A DNA stretch of 64,000 nt from Microbacterium marinilacus (GTDB lineage Bacteria > Actinomycetota > Actinomycetes > Actinomycetales > Microbacteriaceae), in the NCBI RefSeq assembly GCF_019753765.1, contig NZ_JAIJZW010000003.1, positions 310,001-374,000 on the forward strand, given 5' to 3'. The notes below the pieces were generated by a model. It ran no database searches. It worked only from the letters and a program-made list of their open reading frames with translations, and had not been told where the DNA came from. Each line of letters starts with the position of its first letter. Positions within the stretch are counted from its first letter, which is position 1. A program made the position numbers and the translations under genes. Below are positions 38,972-47,489 of this stretch, one piece after another.

Positions 38972-39784
38972 ATGACCCTCACTCTCGGCTCCATCCTCGA
39001 CAGCGCCGGCATCGAGCCGTCCGGCGCGCAAGTGATCCGCCATGCCTTTGTCAAAGAGCATGAGGACACTGGACTGCAGGGCATCCACGCAGATTCGACT
39101 GACCAGGAGATCCTCGCGTACACGAGCCAGCAGTCGTCGAAGCCGCGGATCTTCCCGACGGAGCCGCCCAGGCTCTGGGCCGTGTTCATCCGCGAAGGCG
39201 GGGATAGGGCCCGGCTCTGGTCGGTTGTGGAGAATCGCGGCGAGATCTCGAACGACGGGATGCTGCGCACCTTCGATCTTGTCGTCTCCGAGCACCTCGC
39301 CGACCTCAGAAACCGGCTCGTGATCGGCTGGAGGTCCCCGCGCACCTGGCGGCTCAACGGGCCGACGGCTGGCCGCTACCCGGTCATGGAGATCGCCGAC
39401 GCACAGCCGGTGCCGTTTCCCGGCTTCGACCGCCTCGTCCTTGATCGTTCGCAGCTACAAGCAGTCATGCGCGAGCACCGCTATGCGGCCTGGCGAACAG
39501 CGCTCTCCTCTGTGGTCGGGATCTACCTCATCACCGACACACGTGACGGCCGACAGTATGTCGGCAAAGCCGACGGTGCGGAGAGTATTTGTCAGCGATG
39601 GAGCGCCTACGCGGCCAACGGTCACGGCGGCAACGTCGAGCTGCGCAGTGTTGACCCTTCGACGTTCCGATTCTCACTGTTGCGAGTTTTCGACCCGGCG
39701 ACGCCGACACGCGTGATCGACGAAACCGAGAGTCACTTTAAGAACGCCCTGGACTCGCGTAAGCACGGGTTGAACCGGAACTGA
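38972..39784 (+). CDS. GIY-YIG nuclease domain protein
   Basis: A 270-residue protein. The C-terminal domain has the GIY-YIG core: VVGIYLITD (about 181), RQYVGKADG (about 196), the catalytic Arg in ICQRWSAY, and Glu in VIDETESHFK, ending LNRN. The N-terminal 170 residues hold an uncharacterised domain with LWAVFIREGGDRARLWSVVE and RTFDLVVSEHLADL. The ATG at 38972 has AAGG upstream; the frame opens earlier with a TTG. It is 16 bp after the xre gene and belongs to the hsd operon. Confidence 0.85.
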   Translation: MTLTLGSILDSAGIEPSGAQVIRHAFVKEHEDTGLQGIHADSTDQEILAYTSQQSSKPRIFPTEPPRLWAVFIREGGDRARLWSVVENRGEISNDGMLRTFDLVVSEHLADLRNRLVIGWRSPRTWRLNGPTAGRYPVMEIADAQPVPFPGFDRLVLDRSQLQAVMREHRYAAWRTALSSVVGIYLITDTRDGRQYVGKADGAESICQRWSAYAANGHGGNVELRSVDPSTFRFSLLRVFDPATPTRVIDETESHFKNALDSRKHGLNRN

Positions 39785-39874
39785 GTCAGATCGAGCCCGC
39801 TGGATCACGCCAGAGCTGCGCTCGTTGCTGCATATCCATAGATGCCGGTCATCGGGCTCCGGTAACGTCGGTGC

Positions 39875-41461
39875 ATGAGTACTCTCTATCGGGCAGTGTG
39901 GTCGGATGCCGCGTCGGCGCGCGACTCTGAAACTGTCGATGGGCTCAGGAAACTCGTTGCAGGATGGGTCCAGGAATCCGACGATCCTGCGCCCTTGGTG
40001 GATGGCCGGAGGGACTTCGAGGTCTCGCAGGGCCGGTGTAGAGAACTGGCCGTCCGATCGATCGGCTCGGAGGCCTTCGAGGTCACGGTGACTGACCAGG
40101 TTCCGGGCGATGCGACTGAATGGGTCACGGCGATACGTATCGTTGCCGATGATGAAGGAGTGCACGCACTCGTCGAGCTGAGCATGTCTTCCGACGACCT
40201 CGCGCGCCGTGTATCCGTCGGGCGTCCCAAGATCGTGCACGAACTGTTGGAGATGGCCGAGAAGCCGCGTATCGGCGGCAGTGGCGTGCTGACTGGGGCC
40301 CTGGCGATGCCAGCGAACGGGATCGACATCCTGGTTGAGATGCTCGCGAACCCCGACCGGACGCTTCCAATCATCGTTTGCGCCGAACCCAACGGCCACC
40401 ACGATGGGACATGGCTGCGCACGGCGGGCAATATCGCGGCGCGCGCCGAGGGGGTTGCCGTTGTCATCACGCTCGATTGGAACGCAGTCAATGCACTGCG
40501 GGGCAAGTTCGGTTCGCTGGCGATCTGGGACGGTGGCGTTCGGGTATATGCACCTGGAGTCGTGACCGCGGAATCAGAAGGGTGGAGACACCGTTACTAC
40601 GTTCGATCCCGACTCGAAGAATCCACACGCGCCACTGTGGACCGGATCGTGTACTCCGTCACGCAGCTCTCAACTAGGCGTCGGGTCCCTGACGCCTTCC
40701 GCGTCTTCGGCGAGCAGAACGGCCTGCCGGTAGAAGCTCTCGACGGAATGATCCCCGCCAAGGAGCTGCTCGTTGCGCGCGAGCAGTGGGAGTTCGAGTT
40801 TGGAGTGGCTCGTGATGAGCAGAGCGCCTTGGAGCGAGAGCTCGTTAGCGCGAACGGCCACCTGGCACGCCTCAAGCAGGAGCTGATCGCCGCCGGCCTA
40901 GCGGACCTGCTGTGGGGAACCCAGCACGAGGACGCAGGCTCGATTCCCGATGAGGTGCAATACACCTCGGAAGCCGCGATGGCCGCTCAGATCTACCTTT
41001 CTGATTGGGTCGCGCTACCGGACTCGGCGATCCGCGAACTCGACGACATCGATACTGCGCCGGAGGCATACAACTGGGGGAACAAGACCTGGCGCGGGCT
41101 TCGCGCCCTCGCCGCCTACGCCGAGGACCGTGCAGGCGGTTGGGACCGGGGAGGATTCTGGGACTGGTGTGCTTCGGGTCCACTGCTCGGGTGGCCGGCG
41201 ACAAGCAAGAAGCTGTCGATGACCGAGAGCGAGACGGTTCAGAACAGCGACAGGTTGAGCAAGACCCGCGTTTTCGGGGTGGACCCGGATGTCAATCCGG
41301 CCGGCGAGATCACCATGCTCGCGCATCTGAAGATCTCCGAGGGCGGCGGGAATCTCGCGCCACGCGTCTACTTCTACGACGACACCAAAGGTCCCACTAG
41401 GAAGATGCATATTGGTCTGGTCGGTCCGCACTACCTAGTTCCCAACAAGTCGACGAACTAG
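39875..41461 (+). CDS. Large uncharacterised protein, defence-island candidate
   Basis: A 528-residue soluble protein that I cannot assign. Residues 1-130 are a mixed alpha/beta region (MSTLYRAVWSD). Residues 150-235 look like an alpha/beta domain with LPIIVCAEPN, AEGVAVVITLDWNAVNAL and GGVRVYAPG. A charged coiled-coil segment follows (EFGVARDEQSALEREL, about 308-348). The C-terminal domain ends PRVYFYDDTKGPTRKMHIG then LVGPHYLVPN. It lies 90 bp after the GIY-YIG gene on the same strand. Confidence 0.75.
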   Translation: MSTLYRAVWSDAASARDSETVDGLRKLVAGWVQESDDPAPLVDGRRDFEVSQGRCRELAVRSIGSEAFEVTVTDQVPGDATEWVTAIRIVADDEGVHALVELSMSSDDLARRVSVGRPKIVHELLEMAEKPRIGGSGVLTGALAMPANGIDILVEMLANPDRTLPIIVCAEPNGHHDGTWLRTAGNIAARAEGVAVVITLDWNAVNALRGKFGSLAIWDGGVRVYAPGVVTAESEGWRHRYYVRSRLEESTRATVDRIVYSVTQLSTRRRVPDAFRVFGEQNGLPVEALDGMIPAKELLVAREQWEFEFGVARDEQSALERELVSANGHLARLKQELIAAGLADLLWGTQHEDAGSIPDEVQYTSEAAMAAQIYLSDWVALPDSAIRELDDIDTAPEAYNWGNKTWRGLRALAAYAEDRAGGWDRGGFWDWCASGPLLGWPATSKKLSMTESETVQNSDRLSKTRVFGVDPDVNPAGEITMLAHLKISEGGGNLAPRVYFYDDTKGPTRKMHIGLVGPHYLVPNKSTN

Positions 41462-41538
41462 AACAACGACCGGATACACGCCATGCCCAGGAGAAGATCA
41501 CGTGCAGCCAACGGAGGCCGTCGTAATCTCCCCTGTAC

Positions 41539-41952
41539 TTACAAGTAGATGCCCATGTCGGTGAGGTATCGATAGGTGAACCGCGGCGAGTCGCGAAGGT
41601 ATATTGGGTCCTCCAGCGGGCTTACCGTTTCCAGGCCAGCGAGGTTCGGGAATCGGTGGAGCGCGAGCTCCCAACGCTGGGTGTGGATCAGTACGTGCTT
41701 GAGTAGGTACCGCGCCCTCAACGACATCCGGTCGAGATCGAGGCTGGCGAGTTCTTCGTCCCGCTTGCCAGTTCGCTTCGCTTGGATCCGTGCGGTCCGC
41801 GACTCCGGGTGCTGCGCTTCGTATGGCGTAGGTCCGACGTACTGCGCAAGCCTGTTGAAGTAGCGCCACAGAGCGTAGAAGTCCTCGGTCGACCAGTCGC
41901 TCTGATCCTCGTAGTAGATGCGGGACGCATCACGCTGGTCACCGGGTTTCAT
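41539..41952 (-). CDS. Uncharacterised protein at the right end of the island
   Basis: A 137-residue protein, helical and rich in Arg/Tyr: RIYYEDQSDWSTEDFYALWR, then LDRMSLRARYLLKHVLIHTQ and the C-terminal DSPRFTYRYLTDMGIYL. There is no signal peptide, membrane segment or familiar motif. It is convergent with the 528-residue gene. The function is unknown, and confidence that it is a real gene is moderate. Confidence 0.6.
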   Translation of the reverse strand: MKPGDQRDASRIYYEDQSDWSTEDFYALWRYFNRLAQYVGPTPYEAQHPESRTARIQAKRTGKRDEELASLDLDRMSLRARYLLKHVLIHTQRWELALHRFPNLAGLETVSPLEDPIYLRDSPRFTYRYLTDMGIYL

Positions 41953-42084
41953 GTGCTGTGTTCCCTCCTAAGTCGCCGGACTGAGGTGGTAGTGATTTTG
42001 CCACCAGTGCGCGGCTGCAGCATGGAGCGGCGCAGGTACGGCAAAGCAGCTGGTGCGGTGCTCATGGCCGTACTGCCGTAAATT

Positions 42085-42102
42085 TGTGCCCGAAATGTGC
42101 CC
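42085..42102 (+). repeat. Short direct repeat near the right end of the island
   Basis: TGTGCCC occurs at 42085-42091 and 42096-42102, an 11-bp period, 52 bp inside attR. This is about one helical turn, as expected for an integrase or excisionase arm site, but function is a guess. Confidence 0.35.
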
Positions 42103-42153
42103 TGGCTATTTTAGAAAGTGCCTCCCACCTGGGCTTTTTATGCCTAATAGGAG

Positions 42154-42197
42154 GCTTTGCAAGCAGGATGTCAGGAGTTCGAATCTCCTAGGCTCCA
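42154..42197 (+). pseudogene. attR core and 3' half of the disrupted host tRNA-Ala
   Basis: The core GCTTTGCAA (42154-42162) is followed by the anticodon 3' strand GCAGG, the variable loop, the T-arm AGGAG/CTCCT with TTCGAAT, the acceptor 3' strand AGGCTCC and the discriminator A (42197). The anticodon strand pairs with CCTGC of the left fragment and not with that of the island tRNA. No 5' half adjoins it, so it cannot be expressed as tRNA. Confidence 0.9.
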
Positions 42198-42593
42198 CAG
42201 TTTCTCGACCTGCTCCGGTCTCGACGGGGCCGTTCCTCACCTCCGCGATCCCGCGACATCCTCGCGTCGCGAGCTTTCGGCGGTCGACTGCCGCATGACA
42301 GACGTCCCGCGCGATCGGTTGCGAGGCCGCGCGATGGTCAGCGCGATCAGGAGACCGGACCTCATCCGCTTCCCTCGCGATCGGGTTCTGCGCCGCCCCC
42401 AAGGCGTCTCATCGCGGTCACAAATCGGATGCTGCGTGAATAGGAGCGTCCTTGCCGTGAGCGCCCGCCGAACAGCTGCCGAGATCCCTCGCCGGCACGC
42501 GGGCCGGCGGTCTTCTGCGCGCATCGCGCCGGTGCGCGAACGTGCTGCGAGTCCGCGCACCGAAGCGACGAGGGACCCGACGAGAGGATCGAG
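42198..42593. other. Intergenic stretch right of the island
   Basis: 396 bp of host DNA with no convincing gene. Frames on either strand are short, and one minus-strand frame reads RFELLTSCLQS through the tRNA fragment, a typical tRNA artefact. Confidence 0.5.
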
Positions 42594-44147
42594 ATGCTGT
42601 CAGATCGCATGCGGACGCACAACCGGGTGATGAGGCGAGGAGTCTGGCTCTCGGTCGGATTGCTCGCCACCTCCCTTGTCGTCGCGGGGTGTTCCGCGAC
42701 CGATTCGCAGACCGGCGACTCGTCCGCGTCCTCGACGTTCTTCGACATGGACGAGGTGCACACGATCGACATCGTCTACGACGAGGACGACTATCAGGCG
42801 ATGATCGACGCGTATGCCGAGACGGGCGACAAGGACTGGATCACCGCGACGGTGACGATCGACGGTGAGACCTTCGAGGACGTCGGCCTGCGCCTGAAGG
42901 GGAACTCCAGTCTCAGGGGTCTCTCCGGGGACCAGTCGAGCGGAGCGGAGCCTGGTGATGCCGGTGAGGAGGACGGCACCGAGCAGGACGCCGACGAGGG
43001 TGAGGACGCGGGAGCGGGGGGCGCGCCGGACGGCGGGTTCGATGAGGGCGACGGGTCGGTGTCCGCGGACGACCCCGCGGGGCTCCCGTGGCTCATCCGC
43101 CTGGACAAGTACGTCGACGGTCAGGAGTACGCCGGTCGGAGCGACTTCGTGGTCAGGGGCAACAACTCCGAGACCTCGCTGAACGAGGCCGTCGCGCTCC
43201 AGGTGATCGAGCAAGCCGGGGTCGCCGGCGAGCAGGCGGCGTACACCCGACTCAGCGTGAACGGCAGCGACGAACAGCTGCGCCTCGTGATCGACGTCCC
43301 CGATGACGAGGGCTGGAACGACGACGCCTTCGGCGGCACCGGGATCACCTACAAGGCGGATTCCGACGGCGACTACTCCTATCGCGGTGACGACAGCGCA
43401 GACTACCTGGACGTCTTCGACGTGAAGTTCGACGCGGACGATCTCCCCGAGGACCAGGCGTACGCCCCGCTGATCGAGTTCCTCGACTTCATCAACAACG
43501 CCTCGGACGAAGAGCTCGCGTCACAGCTGTCGGACTATCTCGACGTCGACTCGTTCGCGGACTACCTCGCCGTCCAGGACCTCGTCGCGAACTCGGACGA
43601 CATCGACGGCCCGGGAAACAACTCGTACCTGCATTACGACCCGGACACCGGACTCATGACGGTCGTGGCGTGGGACCAGAATCTCTCCTATGGAGGTCTC
43701 GGCGGGGCGCCCGGCGGCGGGGGCCCGCAGCAGGGCGGTCGGCCAGAAGGAGGCGGTCCGTCCGAGGGCGGCATGACGCCGCCGGAAGCGGAAGACCTCC
43801 CCGATGGCGCCGAGCAGCCCGACGGCCTTCCCACGGACGCACCGGCGGACGGCCAGGAGGGCGATCGAGACGCCCAGGGGGGACCGGGGGGAGCGGGCAT
43901 GGGCGGGGAGAACGTGCTGGTCACGCGATTCCTGGAGAACGAGGAGTTCGCAGCACTCTACGAGTCCTCACTCGACGAGCTCAGCGCGGCCATCTACGAG
44001 TCCGGCGACGCCCAGGACTATCTCGACGGCCTCGTCGAGCTTCTCTCCGATGAGGCGGGTGATCTCGTGGAATCGGCGACGATCGAGTCTGAGGCGGACT
44101 CGATCGCGGCGATGCTGAGCGCGGACGCCGTCACGGCAAGGGACTAG
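42594..44147 (+). CDS. CotH kinase-like secreted lipoprotein
   Basis: A 517-residue lipoprotein with lipobox LVVAGC (Cys about residue 33). The CotH-type fold is marked by HTIDIVYDEDDYQAMI near residue 56, VGLRLKGNSSLRG (about 98-110), the LDKYV/RSDFVVRGNN region and the metal-binding acidic motif VVAWDQNLSYGG. CotH proteins are atypical protein kinases of the spore coat, but actinobacterial members are secreted with unknown targets. An acidic Gly/Glu/Asp insert (about 112-165) and a Gly/Pro-rich segment (about 365-440) interrupt the fold. Confidence 0.82.
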   Translation: MLSDRMRTHNRVMRRGVWLSVGLLATSLVVAGCSATDSQTGDSSASSTFFDMDEVHTIDIVYDEDDYQAMIDAYAETGDKDWITATVTIDGETFEDVGLRLKGNSSLRGLSGDQSSGAEPGDAGEEDGTEQDADEGEDAGAGGAPDGGFDEGDGSVSADDPAGLPWLIRLDKYVDGQEYAGRSDFVVRGNNSETSLNEAVALQVIEQAGVAGEQAAYTRLSVNGSDEQLRLVIDVPDDEGWNDDAFGGTGITYKADSDGDYSYRGDDSADYLDVFDVKFDADDLPEDQAYAPLIEFLDFINNASDEELASQLSDYLDVDSFADYLAVQDLVANSDDIDGPGNNSYLHYDPDTGLMTVVAWDQNLSYGGLGGAPGGGGPQQGGRPEGGGPSEGGMTPPEAEDLPDGAEQPDGLPTDAPADGQEGDRDAQGGPGGAGMGGENVLVTRFLENEEFAALYESSLDELSAAIYESGDAQDYLDGLVELLSDEAGDLVESATIESEADSIAAMLSADAVTARD

Positions 44148-44155
44148 CGGTCTCG

Positions 44156-45097
44156 TCAGCGGCGGGCGATGCCCTCGAAGACGACGCTCGCCGCCTCGGC
44201 GACGACCGCGTCGTCATAGCTCGCGTCAGGATCGTTCGTCGCCGTCAGGATGGCGACGAAGAGCCGCTCTCCTGCCGGCGTCGTGACCACGGCGATGTCG
44301 TTGCGCACGCCGCCCGCGCCGCCGGACTTGTCCGCGACCTCCCAGTCGGCGGGGGCGCTCGCACGGATCAGCGCATCGCCCGTCGCGTTGCCCGACATCC
44401 ATTCCTCGAGCGTGAGCGCGTCGTCCGCGGAGAGGTGGTCGTCCTCGAACACCGCCTGCAGCGCGGCGGCGAACGCGTCGGGCGTCGTGGTGTGCGCAGG
44501 CTCACCCGGGGCGCTGTCGTTCAGCTCCGGCTCCTCGGCGCTGACGAGGGTGTGCTCGTCGCCCAGCGAGCGCAGGAACGCCTCGAGCCCACCGGGGCCG
44601 CCGATCGCCCGCATCACCAGGTTCATCGCCGTGTTGTCGCTCTCCCGCACCGCGCTCTCGGCGAGCATCGCCAGGGACAGCCCGTCGCCCAGATGCGCCG
44701 TCGTCACGGGCGAGTATCCGGCGGCGTCGATATCGTCCTGCGTCCACGTCACCGTCGCCGATCGTCCGCTGGCCGACAGCGTCGCCAGGAGGGCGGCCCC
44801 GGCGAACGCCTTCAGCGTCGATGCGTAGCCGAAGCGCTCGTCCGCGTTGTAGGCGAGCTCCGCACCCTGCGCCGAGTGCACGCTGACCCCGACCGTGACG
44901 TCGTGCCGCTCCTCGAGCTCGACCAGCGCGGCCTCGACGTCGCCCGGCAGCCCCTCACTCGGCGCCGACGCCTCCGGCGCGCCTGCCTCAGCACTCGGCC
45001 GCGTCGCCGCCGCGCCACCCGGGGCCGTGCACCCGGCGGTGAGGGCCGCCAGCGCCGCGAGGGTCACGACGGACAACAGTCTCTTCGGCTTCGGCAT
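44156..45097 (-). CDS. Class A serine beta-lactamase (lipoprotein)
   Basis: A 313-residue exported protein with lipobox LTAGC (Cys about residue 23). All class A elements are present: SxxK as ASTLKAF, SDN in RESDNTAMN, the Glu-x-x-Leu-Asn general base in EEPELND, and the K-S/T-G motif as DKSGGAGG (KSG variant). It should hydrolyse penicillins or cephalosporins outside the membrane. The ATG at 45097 gives a proper signal peptide; the frame is open 19 codons further. It is convergent with the CotH gene, 8 bp apart. Confidence 0.92.
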   Translation of the reverse strand: MPKPKRLLSVVTLAALAALTAGCTAPGGAAATRPSAEAGAPEASAPSEGLPGDVEAALVELEERHDVTVGVSVHSAQGAELAYNADERFGYASTLKAFAGAALLATLSASGRSATVTWTQDDIDAAGYSPVTTAHLGDGLSLAMLAESAVRESDNTAMNLVMRAIGGPGGLEAFLRSLGDEHTLVSAEEPELNDSAPGEPAHTTTPDAFAAALQAVFEDDHLSADDALTLEEWMSGNATGDALIRASAPADWEVADKSGGAGGVRNDIAVVTTPAGERLFVAILTATNDPDASYDDAVVAEAASVVFEGIARR

Positions 45098-45181
45098 GTG
45101 CGGGACCCCCTGTGTGTCGTCGTCGCGCGCCCGGCGACGACGACCATTCCACACCGTGTGGGGGGAACAGGGTCAAACGGC

Positions 45182-45199
45182 CCCGCGCCTGGGCGCGGG
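45182..45199 (-). terminator. Hairpin after the MMPL gene
   Basis: CCCGCGC and GCGCGGG form a 7-bp stem with a CTGG loop just beyond the stop of the minus-strand MMPL gene (45202). Confidence 0.45.
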
Positions 45200-45201
45200 C
45201 G

Positions 45202-47379
45202 TCACTGCTCGCGTCGGGCGAGCTTCGACGGCCACCACACGGCGCGGCCGAGGTCGTAGGCGAGCGCGGGCACGAGCAGCGAACGCACCACGAACGTGTC
45301 GAGGAGCACGCCGAACGCGACGATGAACGCGAGCTGGGCGAGGAAGAGGATCGGGATCACCGACAGCGCCGCGAACGTCGCGGCGAGCACGACCCCCGCC
45401 GACGTGATGACCCCGCCGGTGATCGCGAGCCCGCGCACCACGCCGTCGCGCGTGCCGTGCTTCGTCGACTCCTCGCGGACGCGCGTCATCAGGAAGATGT
45501 TGTAGTCGATGCCGAGGGCGACGAGGAAGACGAACCCGTAGAGCGGCACGGCGGGATCGGCGCCGGGGAAGTCGAAGACGCCGTTGAAGACGAGCGCGGA
45601 CACCCCCATGGCGGTGCCGAAAGACAGCACCGTCGTCAGGATGAGCAGCACGGGCGCGAGCACCGAGCGCAGCAGCAGCATCAGGATCACCAGGATCACG
45701 CCGAGGACGATCGGGATGATGAGGTTGCGATCGTGGATGGAGGCATCGTTCGTGTCGACCGCGGTGGCGGTGACGCCGCCGACGAGCGCATCGATCCCGT
45801 GCAGTCCGGTCCGCAGCTCGCGGACCGTCTCCGCCGCGGCATCCGAGTCGGCGGCGTCCGTGAGCGTGGCCTGCAGCAGGACCCGGTCGTCGACCACCGT
45901 CGGCGCGGGAGCCGCGCTGCCCGGTGCGCCCACCGCCTGGATGCCGTCCTCGGTCACGGGTGCCGTGCCGCTCGGCGAGTCGGATGCCGTCACGGCGACC
46001 GAGTCGACGCCGTCGTCGGCGAGCAGCACGTCGGCTGCCTCCTGCAGCCGGTCCTCGGCGACGACGACGTACGCCGGGCTCCCGGAGCCGCCGGGGAAGT
46101 GCTCGCCCAGCGCGGCCTGCCCGTCACGCGCCTGCGACGACCCGAGCACCAGGTCGGACTGCGGGACGCCCGAGGCGTTCAGCTGCGTGACCCCCGCGGC
46201 ACCGACGAGGAGGACGACCGTGGTCACGACCCAGATGGCGCGGGGGCGACGGCGGACGAGGCGGGCGACCTTCGTCCAGAGGCCCCGCCCCGGCATGCCG
46301 GCCTCCTCCGCCACGACCTCGGGCTCGAACCTCGGGCGCCGGGGCCAGAACGCCGCGCGTCCGAAGAGGAACAGGAGCGAGGGCAGCAGGGTGAGGGCGG
46401 CCAGCATGGCGAAGACGATCCCGATGGAGGCGACGGGGCCGAGCGTGCTGTTCGACTTCAGGTCGCTCAGCAGCAGGCAGAGCAGGCCGGCGATCACGGT
46501 GCCGCCGGAGGCCACGATCGGCTCGAAAGATCCCTTCCAGGCGGCGATCACCGCCGCGCCGCGGTTCCGCGTCGTGCGCAACTCCTCGCGGAACCGCGAG
46601 ACGAACAGCAGCGAGTAGTCCGTCGCCGCGCCGATCACGAGGATGAACAGGATGCCCTGCGTCTGCCCGCTGAGCAGCAGTACCTCGGCCTTCGCCAGCC
46701 ACCAGACGGTGAGCAGCGCGACGCAGAGGGCGAAGAGGCTCGTGGAGAGGACCACCACGGGCAGCAGGAGCGAGCGGTAGACGAGCACCAGGATGACGAG
46801 CACGGCGAGCAGCGCCACCCCGAGGAGCAGCCCGTCGATGCCGGCGAAGCCCGCCGCCAGGTCGGCGCTGAAGCCGGCCGGTCCGGTGACGTAGACGGAC
46901 ACGCCGTCGGGTGCGTCGCCGTCCAGCTGGGCCTCCAGGGCCTCGACCGTGTCGCCGAGCTCGGCGTCGCTCGAGATGGGGATGAAGGCCTGCACGGCCT
47001 GTCCGTCGTCGGAGGTCAGGGTCGGCGAGACGTCGTCGCTCACGCCCTCGACGTCGGGAGCCGAGGCGACGGCGTCGCCGATCGCCTCGAGCTGCGCGTC
47101 GGAGAGCGCCTCGTCCGCGACGAACACCGCGATGGCCGGGATCGCCTCGGTGTCGTTGAAGTCGCCCAGGATCTCCTGCACCTCGGTGGCCTCGGCAGAG
47201 GAGGGCAGGTACGTCGTCTGATCGTTCGACGACACCTCGCTGACCTTGCCGAACAGGGGACCGCCGAGCCCGGCCGCCACGAGCCAGGCGAGGATCAGCG
47301 CGGCGGGCACGAGAGCACGGATCCAGACGCCGCCGGTGCGGGTGCGGGCGCGACGGGTGGGAGGAGTGGACCGAGACAT
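45202..47379 (-). CDS. MMPL-family RND transporter
   Basis: A 725-residue membrane protein of the RND superfamily. It has an N-terminal membrane segment, an extracytoplasmic domain to about residue 170, then a membrane block with GVALLAVLVILVLVYRS and VIGAATDYSLLFVSRFREEL (the conserved GAATDYSLL motif). The pattern repeats in the second half with FLVALGIDYNIFLMTRVREE. Two repeats of six helics are typical of MmpL lipid or drug exporters. A MarR regulator gene is divergent 110 bp away and probably controls it. Confidence 0.92.
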   Translation of the reverse strand: MSRSTPPTRRARTRTGGVWIRALVPAALILAWLVAAGLGGPLFGKVSEVSSNDQTTYLPSSAEATEVQEILGDFNDTEAIPAIAVFVADEALSDAQLEAIGDAVASAPDVEGVSDDVSPTLTSDDGQAVQAFIPISSDAELGDTVEALEAQLDGDAPDGVSVYVTGPAGFSADLAAGFAGIDGLLLGVALLAVLVILVLVYRSLLLPVVVLSTSLFALCVALLTVWWLAKAEVLLLSGQTQGILFILVIGAATDYSLLFVSRFREELRTTRNRGAAVIAAWKGSFEPIVASGGTVIAGLLCLLLSDLKSNSTLGPVASIGIVFAMLAALTLLPSLLFLFGRAAFWPRRPRFEPEVVAEEAGMPGRGLWTKVARLVRRRPRAIWVVTTVVLLVGAAGVTQLNASGVPQSDLVLGSSQARDGQAALGEHFPGGSGSPAYVVVAEDRLQEAADVLLADDGVDSVAVTASDSPSGTAPVTEDGIQAVGAPGSAAPAPTVVDDRVLLQATLTDAADSDAAAETVRELRTGLHGIDALVGGVTATAVDTNDASIHDRNLIIPIVLGVILVILMLLLRSVLAPVLLILTTVLSFGTAMGVSALVFNGVFDFPGADPAVPLYGFVFLVALGIDYNIFLMTRVREESTKHGTRDGVVRGLAITGGVITSAGVVLAATFAALSVIPILFLAQLAFIVAFGVLLDTFVVRSLLVPALAYDLGRAVWWPSKLARREQ

Positions 47380-47489
47380 GGGATCGAGCCTTCCGAGGTG
47401 TGCGTCAGCCGTGGCAGCTCGCGGACACTTTTGCTAACCAGGCGAGAAATAAACCTAGCATGAAAAAGCAGAGGTGTAATATCAGTTTC

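Larger units (their letters stand above)
29015..42162. mobile_element. Integrated genomic island (13.1 kb) with type I R-M cargo
   Basis: The boundaries are set by the 9-bp core repeats in the two halves of a split tRNA-Ala. A tyrosine integrase gene lies 1.2 kb from the left end. The cargo is a replacement tRNA-Ala, XRE regulators, hsdM-hsdS-hsdR, a GIY-YIG nuclease and uncharacterised genes. Codon use is visibly less GC-extreme than in flanking genes. No conjugation, replication or capsid genes are present, so this is an integrative element that cannot transfer itself. Confidence 0.88.

Noticed and set aside
42106..42402. 98-residue minus-strand frame with RRFELLTSCLQS
   Set aside because: It runs through the tRNA-Ala 3' fragment; this is a common tRNA artefact.
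45112..47463. 783-residue plus-strand frame opposite the MMPL gene
   Set aside because: Composition typical of an antisense frame; the MMPL protein has all expected membrane motifs.
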